Shown: positions 32,284-45,535 of the stretch, in pieces
How positions within the stretch are numbered: position 1 is the first letter of the stretch
Layout of the letters: each line of letters starts with the position of its first letter
Assembly: GCF_041146395.1 (NCBI RefSeq)
Contig: NC_090989.1
Location: 216,412,843-216,476,842 of the forward strand
DNA from: Eulemur rufifrons
Taxonomy: Eukaryota > Chordata > Mammalia > Primates > Lemuridae
Reading direction: 5' to 3'
Length of the DNA stretch: 64,000 nt
Position numbers and translations under genes: made by a program
Notes under the pieces: model-generated
Told to the model about the DNA's origin: nothing
Database searches by the model: none
Seen by the model: the letters and a program-made list of their open reading frames with translations, nothing else

Positions 32284-34205
32284 GTCTAGATAATCAATAA
32301 AATAAGATCTGATTTGTAGTGTTTGCCAATTTCCATAGTGGAAATACTGTTACCATGGCCCAATTACAAGGTATTAATGTGACATCATGAAAACAAAGTT
32401 GGGAAGAGAGATGCAGAAGCAGACCATCATGTAGCATTTCTACCATACAGACACAATAGCTGTAAATAGTCTCAAGAGCATTGATAATAGTAAATGTAGT
32501 AGGATAATTAGAAAAGAATGAGTTTTGAGAATTTATTACTTTTGTTTTTTAATATAATTTATTTAACATAAATTAGTAATTTGGTTTTTACAGTGGCTGT
32601 GTTTAATTTGCAAATAATGGCTCTGCAAATATCCTGAAAATGTAACAATCAGCTCTTGGTAACAGTTACAAGTCTGCTCCACGTACCACTGGGAATTAAG
32701 CCTGGATTCTTGATATGAGGAGGAGCATGCACTTCTAGGGAGGGAAGGGCTGGACGGGGCTTTCTTTGGAGAATATTTACCAAAGAAGAGAAAATCACTT
32801 CTGGTAGCTAAGGCTGTGTCATGAGGTGTCAGATTTTCTTCTACACGTCCTCTGTTCCTTGTCTACCACAGTCTGGCGTATACAGGGGTGCAGTGTACAA
32901 TTCATGCATTGCTGGGTGTAAGTATAAAATGGCTAGAATTTTAGGGGAGTGCCAATTACTTGCATGTAGTAGAAGTGTATCTCTTCATGAGATATCATAG
33001 CTAAAGTGCTCATGGATTTTTTTACATAAACTAAATTATGATGTTTTTTTAAGCATCAAGGAAAAAGAATTGTAGAACTTTGATTTAGGATTTGTAATTT
33101 ACTTAGCTGGTTTCATGTGCTTTGGCCAGTGGTATTGCATTTCTGACAGTTAATAATTTTAGTTCAGATTGAGTAGGTAGGGCCACCCTACTAGAGATGA
33201 CAATCATGTTTAAAATACCAAATAGCATCAAATAATTAGTCTTTAGGATCTTTCCTATTTGGACACAAACATCCCAGTTACTGCTGCTTCTGCTTGTCGG
33301 TCACCACGCATGCCTGGGTCTCAGGCTTGCGCCTCGGAAGTCTTGTCTTCCCGCTCTCTGCTCTCTTCTGTTCAGCTGGAGACACAGAGCTTGCACTCTC
33401 CAATGACACATTCTGGATTGTCATCACTTTCCTCCTGAGCCTTCACCATCATGGGCTGTGCTAGTGAGTTCTAATTATACCCTTTGGACCACACTGTGGA
33501 TTTTTTGTTTCACTTCAATCACTTCCCATCTTTCCTTTTCTGAGTTGGTTTTGCACAGCTTTCCCCTTTTCCATACTTCCACATGCTTCTTTTCAGAAAC
33601 ACTGCTGCATTCTCCACGGGGCCACTTCTTCTGCCTGGGTATTACTGTATTTTTTTCCAGTAACTTCATAATGCACATTTGTAATTAAAAAGTCTTTCCA
33701 TATGTCATCAAAGTGCCTAAGCCTCTCCTTTTCGATGGGGTATTTCAGGTACCTCTGTCACCTTATCTGGGAACTCTCTTTTAAATTCACAGAATCACAT
33801 TTGGGGACATGGGCATATTATTAGAAGATATTTTTGAATAAACTTATGTATCATTGCATCTTATATAAATTTAAAAAGTGTACATTTCTAGACCTTCAAA
33901 AGCAACAAGCAGGCAATTCTGTTTTATTGACATCCTTGAGTAGGAGGAGATAAGTTGGCCCTGTGCTCATGAAGGAAATGGAGTATTAGTGTCTACCTTT
34001 CTGAGAAACAAGCTCCGTGATATTGGCAGAGTTCAGCACATATCCTGGCATTCACTGCCCTTTTATAACTGTTAGTATTCAGAAAAGTCATAGGTAGAAC
34101 TTACTTTGGGTCTAGTCATTTTAATCATCTTGTAAGATGACAAAGAAATCAGAAAACAGCCTATTGAGTTAATTCATTCTCAACTTGAGCACTGCTGAGG
34201 GAATT
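32284..34205. other. Intron stretch without recognised elements
   Basis: Mostly unique AT-rich sequence. A GC-richer, pyrimidine-rich part at 33275-33480 and frames at 33458-33688 show no homology I recognise. Confidence 0.5.
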
Positions 34206-34365
34206 AAGAATTCACACCTAACGGGTACAATTCACACCATCTGGGTGAAGGGCACACTTATAACTTTGAATCAAACTGTACAAAAGCAAATTATGTAACC
34301 AAAACATGTGTACCACTGTAATATTCTGAAATACAAAAAAAAAGAAAGAAAGAAAGAAAGAAATA
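34206..34365 (+). mobile_element. Very short 5'-truncated strepsirrhine L1 3' tail
   Basis: The sequence 'cacacctaacgggtacaattcacaccatctgggtgaagggcacac...caaaagcaaattatgtaaccaaaac...gtaatattctgaaata' ends in an A-rich tail with five GAAA units. It is the same 3' tail as in the antisense copy at 56696-57189, so both belong to one lineage-specific L1 group. Confidence 0.85.
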
Positions 34366-35317
34366 GCTTTTCACAAAATATCTGTGACAATTTGAACTTT
34401 CTTCATAGCACAGTATCTAATTCTGTCTACATTGTTCTTTCTGAGAAGGGAAACCCTCAGGACATGGTAATATGCCAGGATGACTGCTCTTTCACTCTGT
34501 AAATACATTTTTAAAGTGTCCTATAATGTCATTTTGATGGTTTAATTTCTGGAAAGATTTGGCTAATTACATTTTTAGGAACGTACTCAGACCAGTTTTA
34601 GCTGCCTGGCGTTACTTTTAATAGCAGCTGTTGCTTACTTTTTCTCTCATTTATTTTCTCTGTCTTCTGCCTTCAGAATTATTTTGCTGATTTGGGGACC
34701 TGACCTTGGTTTAAATTAGTTTGTCTGTAACACTCCTGTGATTCATATGCAATATTTTAATGGTTAATTACTCCATTGTATCAACTTGTCATAGAAAAGC
34801 AGGCTGTGAAACTAGAGGAAAATTGTTGTTCTCTTTTCTCGTGACAGAGAAATCTGTACAAAAGAGAAACAGCCGACTACATTTGTCAGGGTGCCCCTTT
34901 TCCGTGTGTGGCAAATGCTGAACTGGTTCCCTAAGTAACAAAGACTCTTTTTTAGCACACGCTAAAGTGAAATAATAAATTTATACCAAATAGCTAGTGG
35001 CAACTCAGAGAAATAAGAGGAGTCAAACGAAGGAATAATTTAGGAGAGTTACTTTCTAGAATAGACATCCTTTTTGTTGTTCCTTAATCAACAGTGATTG
35101 CTACCTAAGGAGGGCTGTGCTGTTTGTTGGAGAATGGGTTACTATAGGTCAGTGGTGTCGCCTAGTGGTGGAAAAAAGAAAACAGGTAAGATGCTAGAAC
35201 TAGAGTTTGGTTATTTATTATTGTCTTATCTCTATTCCTTCAAAAGAATAATTGAATGCTTATTGTATTCATAACATGGTGCTAGCCAATACCTTGAATA
35301 ATTCAAATTTCAGAAAA
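34366..35317. other. Intron stretch without recognised elements; possible conserved non-coding DNA
   Basis: No repeat recognised across nearly 1 kb. This may be functional intron sequence, but only alignment to other mammals could say. Confidence 0.4.
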
Positions 35318-35470
35318 TTAATAAATAGTAGCAAGCATTCATTGAGTATTTACCATACACTTATTGAGTGTAAGTACCTTACATTTTACATTTATTTTCT
35401 CATTGAACCTCCATGACCACACTTGGCAACAGGCTTATTATTATTTTCATTTTCTAAATGAACTTCAAAA
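35318..35470 (-). repeat. MIR SINE fragment (antisense)
   Basis: Contains 'cattcattgagtatttaccatacac', 'ccttacattttacatttattttctcattgaacctcc' and 'ttattattattttcattttctaaatgaac', the antisense MIR order. Confidence 0.65.
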
Positions 35471-35884
35471 GACTCTTCTAGAAAAGGTGTTTCCTGGCAG
35501 TAAGGATTCGTGCCTATATTTTGCCTCCCAACATTTTAGATTAACATTCTTTTCGTGATACCACTATGAAATCTAGTTTTCAGTTTCTCTGTAAATAACT
35601 CATGCAAGGTACATCTATGGGTGATTCTCCATTGTTCTGGTCTTTAAGGATGATTTCTTAGTATCCCAAACCAAAGTGAAACAGTCATTTTGTACCTTCC
35701 TGCCTATGGAGCCCAAACAATGAAGTTTTCAACCTACGCTACAGCCATCGACACCACCAGAGCCACCTACAGCCCATCAAATGGGCTGATGTGTTCTTGG
35801 GACACCAGGGTTGATCAGGAGGACTTGAACGTATGCACTCACTTCATCCATCCCCTTAATCACCCTTTAACATAGTCATTTGTC
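35471..35884. other. Intron stretch without recognised elements
   Basis: Nothing recognised. Confidence 0.5.
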
Positions 35885-36250
35885 ATCAAACATTTATTGA
35901 GTAGCCACTATGTGCCTGAAATATAGACTAGATACTGTGATGCAATGGTTTCTGTCCTCTCTAAGCTTACAAATAATTGGTAATTATAATGGGCTCTAAT
36001 GAGCCAGTAAGGATACCAAAGAAGCACCGTCTGATTTGGGAAAGGGAAGTAGATTAGAAAATGCTCCCTGGAGAAGATGACATTGAAACTAAAATGTGTA
36101 GGACATGCAGAAGGTGGCTACGCAGATGAGGTTTGTTGTGGGGGAGGGGGTGGTAGAAGATGGGTGGCAAAGGAAGAACGTTCCAGGCACAGGGAAGAAC
36201 ATGTGCTAAGGTGGGAGGAGAGAGCGCATGGTTATTGCCACTGAGTTAAA
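35885..36250 (-). repeat. L2 LINE 3' region (antisense)
   Basis: Reads 'catttattgagtagccactatgtgcctgaaatatagac', 'tctctaagcttaca', 'tccctggagaagatgacattgaaac', 'gaagaacgttccaggcacagggaag', the antisense order of an L2 3' end. Confidence 0.75.
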
Positions 36251-37534
36251 AGCACCAGCAAAATGGCCTTACCGCCAATGTTTGGGTCCACTCTGGATTT
36301 AGCTCTGGGCACCCTGGTGGGTTGACTCGCACTGCACAGAGACTGGTAAGACTGAAAGTGGGAGAATAATGGGCAATATAGGACAACTTGTGGCATGTGT
36401 ATCCTCAGGACTGTTCGAGGATGGCAACAGAGACAGGGCCGTATGCCTTTGGCTGTGGTGGGGACTGTGGGATCCAGTTCATTAGAAAAGCATTTGGCTG
36501 ATTCCTTCTGCTCGGTCCATCAGGGATAGGGCTGAAGTTTTCACCTGTTGATCCAGAATAAGCCAGTGCGATAGGATGGGAACCTGGAATACAGAGATTA
36601 TTTCAGAGCACACAGGAGATGAAAAAGGCTGGACGGGGAGAGGGGAGCAAGAATAATGGCTGGGTATCAGAGGAGCTGGATATTAGGCTGAGAGCTTCAA
36701 ATGTAGATCAAAGTTAAAATCACTGGAACCATTGAGAGGAGTCCCAGAAGCATAACCATAATACTGGAAAAGAGTTGGGAAGGACATGTGCAAACCCAAA
36801 AGATCCTCTTTTTTTGCCCAGATATGCCCACACCATATCCTAACGTGATACAACATGAAATACGAGGTTGCATAAAATGAGCCTCATGACTTTTGAAACT
36901 TTGAAACCAAGCCAACAGTTCCTTCTGTTTGGTAACACAATATAAGCATCACACATTTTCCATCAAGTTAGAAATTTAAAACAAAGCAAAACAAACAAAC
37001 AAACAAAAAAAACTATAAAGTCCTAATGGGGAAAGTGACAGCCAGACATTATCAGTATGTGCTCAATTGTTTTAATAATTTTGTTCCTCTGCCCAGCCTC
37101 CAGTGGGATGAGAGGTCTTGTTAATTCCCACTACCTGTAAAAGGAATCTACCTCTAACTGTAAAGCAAATTTCAGAAGGCTCTTCCCAGGTCCCAGACCT
37201 GGATTCTCTTAATCTGTGAAAATGCCATGAATATTTGGCAATCAGATTGGCCTCTCCTCTCTCCCCGTGTCTACCTTGGGTGTTTCTGAGATTTACATAG
37301 ACACTTAACAAAGAGCATTATTAATCCGTTTTCACCACTCTGCTGTTTGAATCTTCAAGTCAAAAGTATAAATACTCTATTTCCCCAATAAATGGCATTA
37401 TTCTGAGTTTAATTACCTCTTTTCCATATCATGGTGTGAAATACCAAGTAGTTGCTGATCACCAGGGAGTTTGTGAAATGTTGCAAATTGCTGACCCTTC
37501 CTGAACAGAGACAAAGAGCACAGTGAAGAGGTTG
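36251..37534. other. Intron stretch without recognised elements
   Basis: Part of 36250-36660 may be further decayed antisense L2. A short CAAA-rich run lies at 36978-37013. No gene. Confidence 0.45.
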
Positions 37535-37790
37535 CTCAGGGGAGTGGCTAAGGGGACTGATCTTAACCTAGGAGCCAGACTGCCTGGGTTGGAATCTTGG
37601 CTCCGACACATACAAGCTCTCTGATCCTCAGCCAGTTATCCAACCTCAGTGTATCTCATCTGTGACGTGGGATCATCCTAGTAACTACTGTAGAGGATTG
37701 TCTTGAGGGTTAAATGGGTTAATATTTGCACAATGTTTAGAATAATGCCTGGTATATGATAAAAACCCTCCTAAATGTCGGATGAATTAC
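37535..37790 (+). repeat. MIR SINE
   Basis: A well-preserved MIR: 'gagccagactgcctgggttggaatcttggctccgac', 'ccagttatccaacctcagtg', 'gaggattgtcttgagggttaaatgggttaat', 'gaataatgcctggtatatgataa'. Confidence 0.85.
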
Positions 37791-37984
37791 ATAAAGCAAT
37801 TATTTGGAACTATCTATCCTGAAAATGTTTACAAACAGTAAACAATGTTATGGTCTTTCCCCATGGACAGGAGTAACACAGTAACAGCATATCTTAAAGC
37901 ATTTTTCAAGTGCAACCTGAAGAAATATCAGGTTGTTACTTGCTTTTATCCTGACTTCTATTATCCTAGAGTAGTAGATTTAAA

Positions 37985-38152
37985 ATTCTAGAATCATCTG
38001 TATCAGAATCACCTGGAGGGCTTGGTAAACCACAGATTGCCAGTTTTTGACTCAATGGTTCCAGGGTGGGGCCTGAGGATTTATATTTCTAGTAAGTTCC
38101 TTGGTGCTGCTGCAGCTGCTGGTCTAGAGACCACACTTTGAGAACCACTGGA
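37985..38152 (+). mobile_element. MER20-type hAT-Charlie MITE
   Basis: Reads 'tcatctgtatcagaatcacctggagggcttgg...cagggtggggcctgaggatttatatttctagtaagttcc...ggtctagagaccacactttgagaaccactg', the MER20 order with a degraded left tip. Confidence 0.85.
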
Positions 38153-38214
38153 TTAGAGCGATTTGATTCAGGTCCCCACTTTTGGACGCACATATACGCA
38201 CAGGTACCGAGGAA

Positions 38215-38425
38215 GGGAACCGACAGTCATTCAGTACCTCCTATGTGCCCAGCACTATAGTACGTGCTTTATATTAGTTATCTTTTAAAATTTCAACACC
38301 TTTCTATGACACCTCGATAGGTAATTATATCTATTTTACAGGTGGCTGAAACTAGGAAAGAGAAGATAAACTACCTCAAATCCCATAGTAGCACACCAAC
38401 CCAGGGACATGTGACTCCAAAGTCT
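38215..38425 (-). repeat. MIR SINE (antisense)
   Basis: Contains 'cagtacctcctatgtgcccagcactatagtacgtgctttatat', 'attttacaggtggctgaaacta' and 'cccagggacatgtgactccaaagtc'. Confidence 0.75.
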
Positions 38426-38589
38426 TATTCTTTCTTCTTATTCTTTTTTCTTCTTTGTTGGGTCACAGAAGAATCAGTTAACTGTTACCATTGATGAGTA
38501 TCTATTCTATATTTTTGTGGACCTGCCTAACTGAATTGGTTGGCTATGGAAACAATTCAGTAGTTCTGGTATGAGAGACAGGAAAGCCC

Positions 38590-39010
38590 CTGTTGAGTTA
38601 GTTGTTGCTGTACAACAAATCACTCCAAAACTAAAAAAGCCCAGCAATTTAGTATTTCTCAGGATTCTGCTGGTCTTGTGTGAGCTCACTCTTCCCGCTG
38701 CAGTCAGGCGCTAGGATAGGCTGGGGCAGCTAGCTGACCCAGGGTGGCCTTGCTCATGTGGGTGGACCTCAGCTGGGAGGACTTGGGTGAATGACTGGGC
38801 AGCAGGTCCTCTCTCCCCATCTGCTCTTCCAAGATAGTGGAAGCAAGAACTTTGGGGGCCAAGGCTCACAAGTCCCATAAGATCATGCCAGATGCTATTG
38901 GTCAAAACAAGGCATGGGGCCAGCCCAGACAAAGACTGAGGAAGGAGACCCCAACTCCAGATGGGAGGAGCTAGAAATAATTTGTGATCGTTTAAAATCT
39001 GCCAGAACTC
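38590..39010 (-). mobile_element. LTR-like repeat, family not named (MaLR-like)
   Basis: Begins 'gttagttgttgctgtacaacaaatcactccaaaacta' and ends 'gggaggagctagaaataatttgtgatc'. The layout, with 'ctattggtcaaaacaaggcatggggccagccc', is that of a known group of old mammalian interspersed repeats, but I cannot name it surely. Confidence 0.55.
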
Positions 39011-39399
39011 CCAAAGAGGACTGTCCCTTTATTCTATAGTTTCTCATGTATTTGTAACTTGTTCATGGTTTTAGTTGTCTTGGAATTTATTCAGATATAT
39101 AACATCATATCACATGTTTCTAAGTCCATTGTAACAGTCAAATTACCAATGAGCATTGGGAGAGGACAGTGATGAAATCAAGTTCTTGCTTTTTGACTAA
39201 TCTAACTGATAAATCTTGCCTCCTGGATGGGACCAGGGCTCCAGGGCTTCAATATTCTCTTTGCAGGCTTAAAAATCTTTGGTAGTATAGAAGATTTTTA
39301 TGAACTACTTTTAAAATATTCATAATGATTTGCCTTGGGTTTGAAAGAATTCACAGTAATAGGAAATTATAGAGAGTAAAAGGACACCTGAAGGATCAG

Positions 39400-39960
39400 G
39401 TTAGAAATGTTTATTCAAAACTTTTTAGGAATAGGAAACTGGGCAACTTCATATTTAGTATGGCATAATAGAGTTTGAAAAATAGTATAATGTTGCACAT
39501 CTCCAGGTAATATGTTTGTAGTAAGATGGTATTGGTCTGGGTCCCAGCAGGAACAGATGGCCTGTTCAATTAAGACAATTTGAGGAAGGTCTAAGAAGGT
39601 GAACCATTTTATTAAGTGAAGGTAGGGTGAGGAATATTGCAAGCAACAAAGTAGTCTCCCAGCAGTTACCACCTTAAGCCTGAAAGGAAAAAGGAAGGGA
39701 GAAGTTTCCAGAACCTTGGAGGAAATGGTTGAAAAGACAGGGCCACTTCTAGAGGAGCCTTTGGTCAAGGAATGGCCAAGTTCACGATGACCCCATACAG
39801 AAGGACATGTAGGAACAAACACCCTGCCCTCATTCTCCTTTCCCAGCACCTTCTGGGGCTTTCCATTGGGTGAAACCAACAGGAAGTCAGGGGCCAGAAG
39901 AGACTCTCAATGCTGTCCATAAAGTCACTGTGCTGTCGCAGAGAACAGGGTGGAGGATGG
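39400..39960 (-). repeat. Possible old repeat with an open antisense frame
   Basis: The minus strand reads through a 154-codon frame (39415-39879) with no domain I recognise. It contains 'ctgttcctgctgggacccagaccaatacc', similar in feel to the end of the unnamed repeat in intron 5 (near 21320). I treat it as a decayed repeat, not a gene. Confidence 0.35.
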
Positions 39961-41406
39961 TGAAGACCAGCTCTGGAGGGATAAATGGAAGAAAACTTGC
40001 AGAGAGACATTCCGTTAGAAGGGTGGGTTGAAACACCAAGACAATGGATCACCCTTCCCAAAGTGGCGTGTGAGACCATGGTACAAAATTTTCACAGAAG
40101 TGAATGAAATATTGTTACGGTGCTTTTAAACCTCACACCATCTTAGAGGGAATAAAAGGATTGGAATCTGGAAATAGAAAAGAGGGGGAATTTTGGAACA
40201 TGTGGGTCCCGGATGAATAAAGGGGGGCTGTTGATACCTCAACCCAAGCCTGGGTGATGGGTTCAGAGGCCTCCAAAGAGATGCCTGTGTGCCCATTTCC
40301 ATTTGGGGGACACAGTGGGCCTGTGCTTCTCTCGTGGCTGGAAAATCTAAAGCGGAAGGAAGGTGCTGCCTGGCGAGGCTGACAGTGGGGGGATCGAGTA
40401 GGTGGTTGCAGTGAGCAGCTTTCACCCCAAGAAAATTGTCAGAGTAGTAGATAAGCAGATCTGGGCCGTGCGTGAGAACCAGCGTGCATTTTTCTTAGAT
40501 CTCATCCGAGAGGGCTGACTTATAGTGAAAACAAAGCAGATCTCAGCAGAGAGAAGCCAGAGACAGAGCCAGCTTCCTAAGGGCTGGGGAAATGAGGAAC
40601 AGAAATGCGTTCTGGACACCAGGGGAGATAGGAGAGAGGAGCTCCAACAGAGCCACAGTAACCCCCAAGACGAAGTGTCAGCGTAAACACCTGCGAAGAG
40701 CGGAGAGCTCTAATGCTTACATACTCCAGGAAGCAAGAGTGCAGTAATGACTTTCCTACCCTTACCTCATCTCACTTCCTTCTGCTCCAACCCAAAGGGA
40801 GTCAGAAACTGTAGTTAGGAAGATTAATGAGGAATGGAAGGCACAGGTGGGGAGAGGTTGAAGGGGAGACCACATTTTCTCCCACCAGCAACCGACCTAA
40901 CTGGGACGGGGTAGAAACTTAACTCTGTATAAGATGGACAGGGGATTGGTCATTTTGACTACTACATTGAGGCTACCTCATGAGAACGGAAATGCCTGGG
41001 GAGTTATGTCAACTAAGAATATTAAAAAAAAAATCATGGAGTATTCTTGAGTTTTTACATAGGATCAGGGCAAGAATCAGCTCCATAGCATCACCCTACA
41101 ATTGCACCTTTTGAGTCCAGCCTATTCTACTTGTCTGTATATACTCTATAGAGAAAAATGGGTTACTCTTTCCTCTAAGATAAGGAAGGTGGTCTTGCCC
41201 CTTTCCTCATTCCACACATTCCTCCCTGCCAAGTATTTGCTTCTTTGTGAATTCTTTCTCCTTAAAAACCTTCTTAATTTTAACTATCTGAGACTGTCGG
41301 ATGTTAGAGAAAGCGTGGGGGGCAGGGCAAACAATGTGGTTTTGCTTATATTCCTGTCACCTAAGGACATCCCTGGTCCTACAACATTTTGATTGTGTGA
41401 ACCCAA
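39961..41406. other. Intron stretch without recognised elements
   Basis: Somewhat purine-rich on the + strand at 40130-40900; several overlapping minus-strand frames of 65-104 codons lack recognisable domains. Confidence 0.45.
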
Positions 41407-41438
41407 AATCAAGTGATTTGATAGAAAATCACTTGATT
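41407..41438. repeat. Perfect 13-bp inverted repeat
   Basis: AATCAAGTGATTT (41407-41419) is exactly complementary to AAATCACTTGATT (41426-41438) around the 6-base loop GATAGA. Confidence 0.95.
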
Positions 41439-44400
41439 GGAAAATGTGTCGTTGTCAACATGAATATTAAAAGCTAACATGTCTAGGATCAGGTTTTGTG
41501 GCATATTTTAAGCATGTTATTCTAAGAGGGAAAAAAGCTTTCTTTTTTCAAAGAGCAAGAGGACACTGTTAAAACTTCCCAATTATTAGTACTTTTTTTT
41601 TTTTTTGCAGACTAATTTAAAGTACATGAAGCTTTCTCTTAAGTATTTAATTTAAGGTTAATTTATAAGTTTGAACTTTTGATATTCATCCATTGTTTGA
41701 TTTTAGTTTTTGATATTTGCAAACTTTCTCCCATTTTATGTTCATGTATGTGTCAGGCACCAAGATGGTACATGAATTTGTTTTTGTTGCTAAAGAAGCA
41801 AGTAAACATGTTAACATTTAATCTTCCAGTAATGGAATTCGAAACAAAAATCTCAGCAACTTAAGCGCTGTTCAGAGATATTTTTCTGCTGCCTGTTGTG
41901 AGAAGTTAGGGTATGTAAAATAAATGATGTATGGAGCTGTAGGAATGCGACTTTTCCAGACTACCTTATGTCTAAGGAACATTAAACATAGGGTTCTCGT
42001 TTAGCAAATAAATAACCATTCATTTCAATGGCTGCATAGTCTGGACTTTCGTGCATATTTTTGCAAAGATAAGGAGAGGCCATTAGGGATTTAATATAAA
42101 ATAAATCGCCAAGGGGTCTTCTTGTAGTCCTAGTCTTTCTGCCACATGGTGTGTTACTAATGTGCATAAATGGGCTTAAATGAATTTGTTATCTGTATTA
42201 CATTTGCCGTATGTATATATTTATATATTATTTTTTAATTGTGTTTAAAAATAAAACATTAAATACATCATTTTGGAGAGTTGAGAACGTAAAATACGTA
42301 AATCAATCAGCTTCAATTAGTATTAAAAATGTCAGTATATTACATTTGCCAGTGGGTGTATTTACCCCACAGAGTTTAATATATTTTAGTTTTGTCATCT
42401 GCGAGGTAGCCATATGGTTAATTTGTCACTTTATAAGAATACAGTGCTACAATCCAGGCTCGATTAATGACATAACGCTTATGTGTCATTGAAAGAGTCC
42501 ATGTCTTGGTTGTTTTATTGATGCCTTAGGTCAGATTCTGAGTGGTCGTCTATATGCAGCACTGATGGCTTTGCCTAACCAAGGAGCTCTGATGCTTTAC
42601 TTTCTTCTTGAGTTACTCCTACCACATTCTGTAGCCCCTCCTGCAGTTACAGAAAGAAAGTGGCAGAAAATGTCTTGTATCATATTAAACTCTTTAATAT
42701 TTATTATTGTATCCACAAAGTGGTTGCCATAAGAGTTTACCTTTAGACTATTTTTTGCAATAAGTGGAAATGAATAAATTATAATCTGGTAAGACTTAAA
42801 AGAGAGATATGTTCTTCCTTAGATTCTAGAATGATTCCAAATGGTTTTGACAACATGTTTAAAATACAGTTACTCATCTCAAAAGAAAAGCTTTGATGTC
42901 TACCCAGTAGAAATAGCTTTTATTAGAGAAATCATTTTCAGAAATTAGAGATGCCAATTAATTTTTTATTACTTTTCATTAGTAATCTGCTAAGTGATGT
43001 TGAATTGTCATATCCTGTGCTAAATTTTCTAGATCTATTTCATATTCCAAGCATAGACTATAGTATAAAAACATTCTTCTAATATTCTTTCCTGCTAATC
43101 AATTCTATTTGAGGGTACCCTTTTCAAAGAGAGCAAAGTTTCCAAACTGCATGCAGCCGATATTTTCTTTTCAAGCAGTCTTAATGGGATACTGTCATGT
43201 GTAGAAATATTATTCAATTAAAATATTTATTAGATGACTATTAGACCTTAGTTAATAGCCTTCACTCATATTTGTTTCCAGCACAAATGAAATCACTGTT
43301 TTATAATCTAAAACAAGGAGAAGGGCGGTTGGTGAGCATGTGTGTGTAACCTTTGCATTTGACTGGTGAGGAAAATACCGCTTATTTTGACTTCTCTAAA
43401 TTTGACCAATTTATCATTTGGGGGTTGTTATTCTTGCTTTTATCACTGCTTTACTGAAGATGTTTATGGGGCATGGGCTTTAACAGCAGGAGGTGTTTTT
43501 TGAAAAATGTTAAGTGTAAAATATATCTTGTAATTTATTCAGATGTTATTCAGTGTTTGTTTCCACTCCGTGGCAGCGTGTGCACACAGTCCCACACTTA
43601 CGGGTCATCTGAAGCAGATGAACTTGCCCTTGTTCCCTACTAGTCCAGGGGAACAGAGGAGCTAGGCTCACGGCAGAGGTGAATTCTATGTCTGGAGGAC
43701 TAGGGCGCAATGTCTTTCTTTTCTGAAGGAAGTTACAAAATATAAAACACATAAGTTCTTTAGCCTCACAGAGGTGAGCAATCCATTGCCAAAATGCAGA
43801 ACAGCACTTTGGGCTGACAATTAAAGATAAATAAGAAGAGTGTGAAAACTAACTTGGATCTTTTAAATTTAAAATTATTATTCTTTTATTGACCATAAAA
43901 ATAAACTCATTTGCATATTGCTTTGCTATTTCCAAATAAATTATTAATCATGTCTCAACAGAAAGAGAAAGAGGGGGCTGGGATTTTCATCACTGGTTAT
44001 TTGGTCTCTCATCTGCTGTATATTTCAGAGGAGTATTTGCCATGTAGTGGACATTTCAAGAAAACAGGCATTTGGGCAATATATCTTACAGACTGTTTTC
44101 TGGTCATTAAACTCTTTCTAATACAAAATTTTTGTGTGTGTCACATTTGAGTATCAATAAATTATAAACCATACTAAACAAGCCAGTATTTATTTTGACA
44201 CAATTGCTACTAAACAAAACAGAGTTTTATGGTATCTATAAAGACAACCACAGTGATCACACAATTCTTTTGTTTGCCTCTAGTTGGAGCAGAAATTTTA
44301 CTGCCCTGACCACCGAGACTTAATATACTCATGAGTCAAAGTTCTTTAAGGTTCTGATAAACAACATGCTCTTTCTCTGGGTGCAGCATGATGTAACATG

Positions 44401-45039
44401 GTACCCCTTATGTGTAACTTAGAACAAATTATACTGCTTCCTCCCCCTACACACACATTCTGAACCTCATATCTTTCCCTGTTCAATATTCCATTAAGGC
44501 TCTGTAGTAACAATCTGTATGCTCAATTGGACAAAATTAAATTTTATACATTGATCAAAATTTGCTGACATACCAATGGATTGCTCATAGCACATTCATT
44601 AAAAATGACTGATCTCAAATTTTGATCTCAGTGTCCTACGTATGAATCCTACCATGGTGACCTGGATTGGATTGCATGTAATTCTCCGAGGAGTTCTTTT
44701 CCAAAGTTAGCAGCAGACAGCACAGTAACTTGGGTCCCTTTTCCTCAAAGGCTTTCCTGATCTTGGTCCTTGGGGTCTTACCATTTTCAATATGCAAAGG
44801 AGTCAGGAAAAATTGAACCCAAGGAAAGAGAGATTTTACACCAACCCAGACCATTTCTTATAAGAGCTTTCTTCTCCTAGATCTGCCACCTGGTTGTGTG
44901 TTTCAGGGACTCTCCAATGTTAGTAGCAAGAATAGGGGAGGCTATTTGAGATGCCCTGTTTGGGTCTCTGAGAACAGTCAGATGCTTAATCTTTTAGCGT
45001 TTTTCTTCATGATAAGCACAACAGAAATAGCTTTAAAAT
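41439..45039. other. Long repeat-poor intron stretch
   Basis: About 3.6 kb in which I recognise no transposon, in contrast to its flanks. It is AT-rich with isolated CpGs (for example near 42290-42480) and a moderately GC-rich island at 43550-43720. It is a candidate for conserved non-coding intron sequence; I cannot test that here. Confidence 0.45.
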
Positions 45040-45535
45040 ATGTAGTTGTTTACCCATGTTTGTAGTAGCACTATTCCCGATAGTCTAAAGGTGGAAGAAA
45101 CCCAAGTGTCCATCGACAGATGAATGGGTAAACAAAATGTGGTCTATGCATACAATGGAATAGTATTCAGCCTTAAACACAAAAGAAATTGTGACACGTA
45201 TGAACCTTGAGGACATTATGCTAAGTGAAATACACTAGTCATAAAAAGACAAATACTGTACGATTCCACTTACGTGAAGTAGCTACAGTAGTCACATTCA
45301 CAGAGACAGAAACTAGAAAGGTGGTTGCCAGGGGCTGGATGGAGGAAGAAATGGGGAGATGTTGTTTAATGGGCATTGAGTTTCATTTTGCAAAACAAAA
45401 ACATTCTAAAGATTGGTTGCCCAGCAATGTGAATTTGCTTAACATTTCTGAACTATACAATTAAAAATGGTTAAGATGATAAATTTTGTTTTGTTTTTTT
45501 TACCAAAATGAAAAATAAAAAAAGTTTTTAAATGC
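45040..45535 (+). repeat. L1M 3'-end fragment
   Basis: Reads 'gtggaagaaacccaagtgtccatcgacagatgaatgggtaaac', 'acaatggaatagtattcagcctt', 'ggtggttgccaggggctggatgg', 'ctgaactatacaattaaaaatggttaagatg', ending in an A-rich tail. It is 5'-truncated. Confidence 0.88.

Noticed and set aside
39415..39879. 154-codon minus-strand frame
   Set aside because: No domain, no splice or promoter evidence, and part of the stretch looks like an old repeat.
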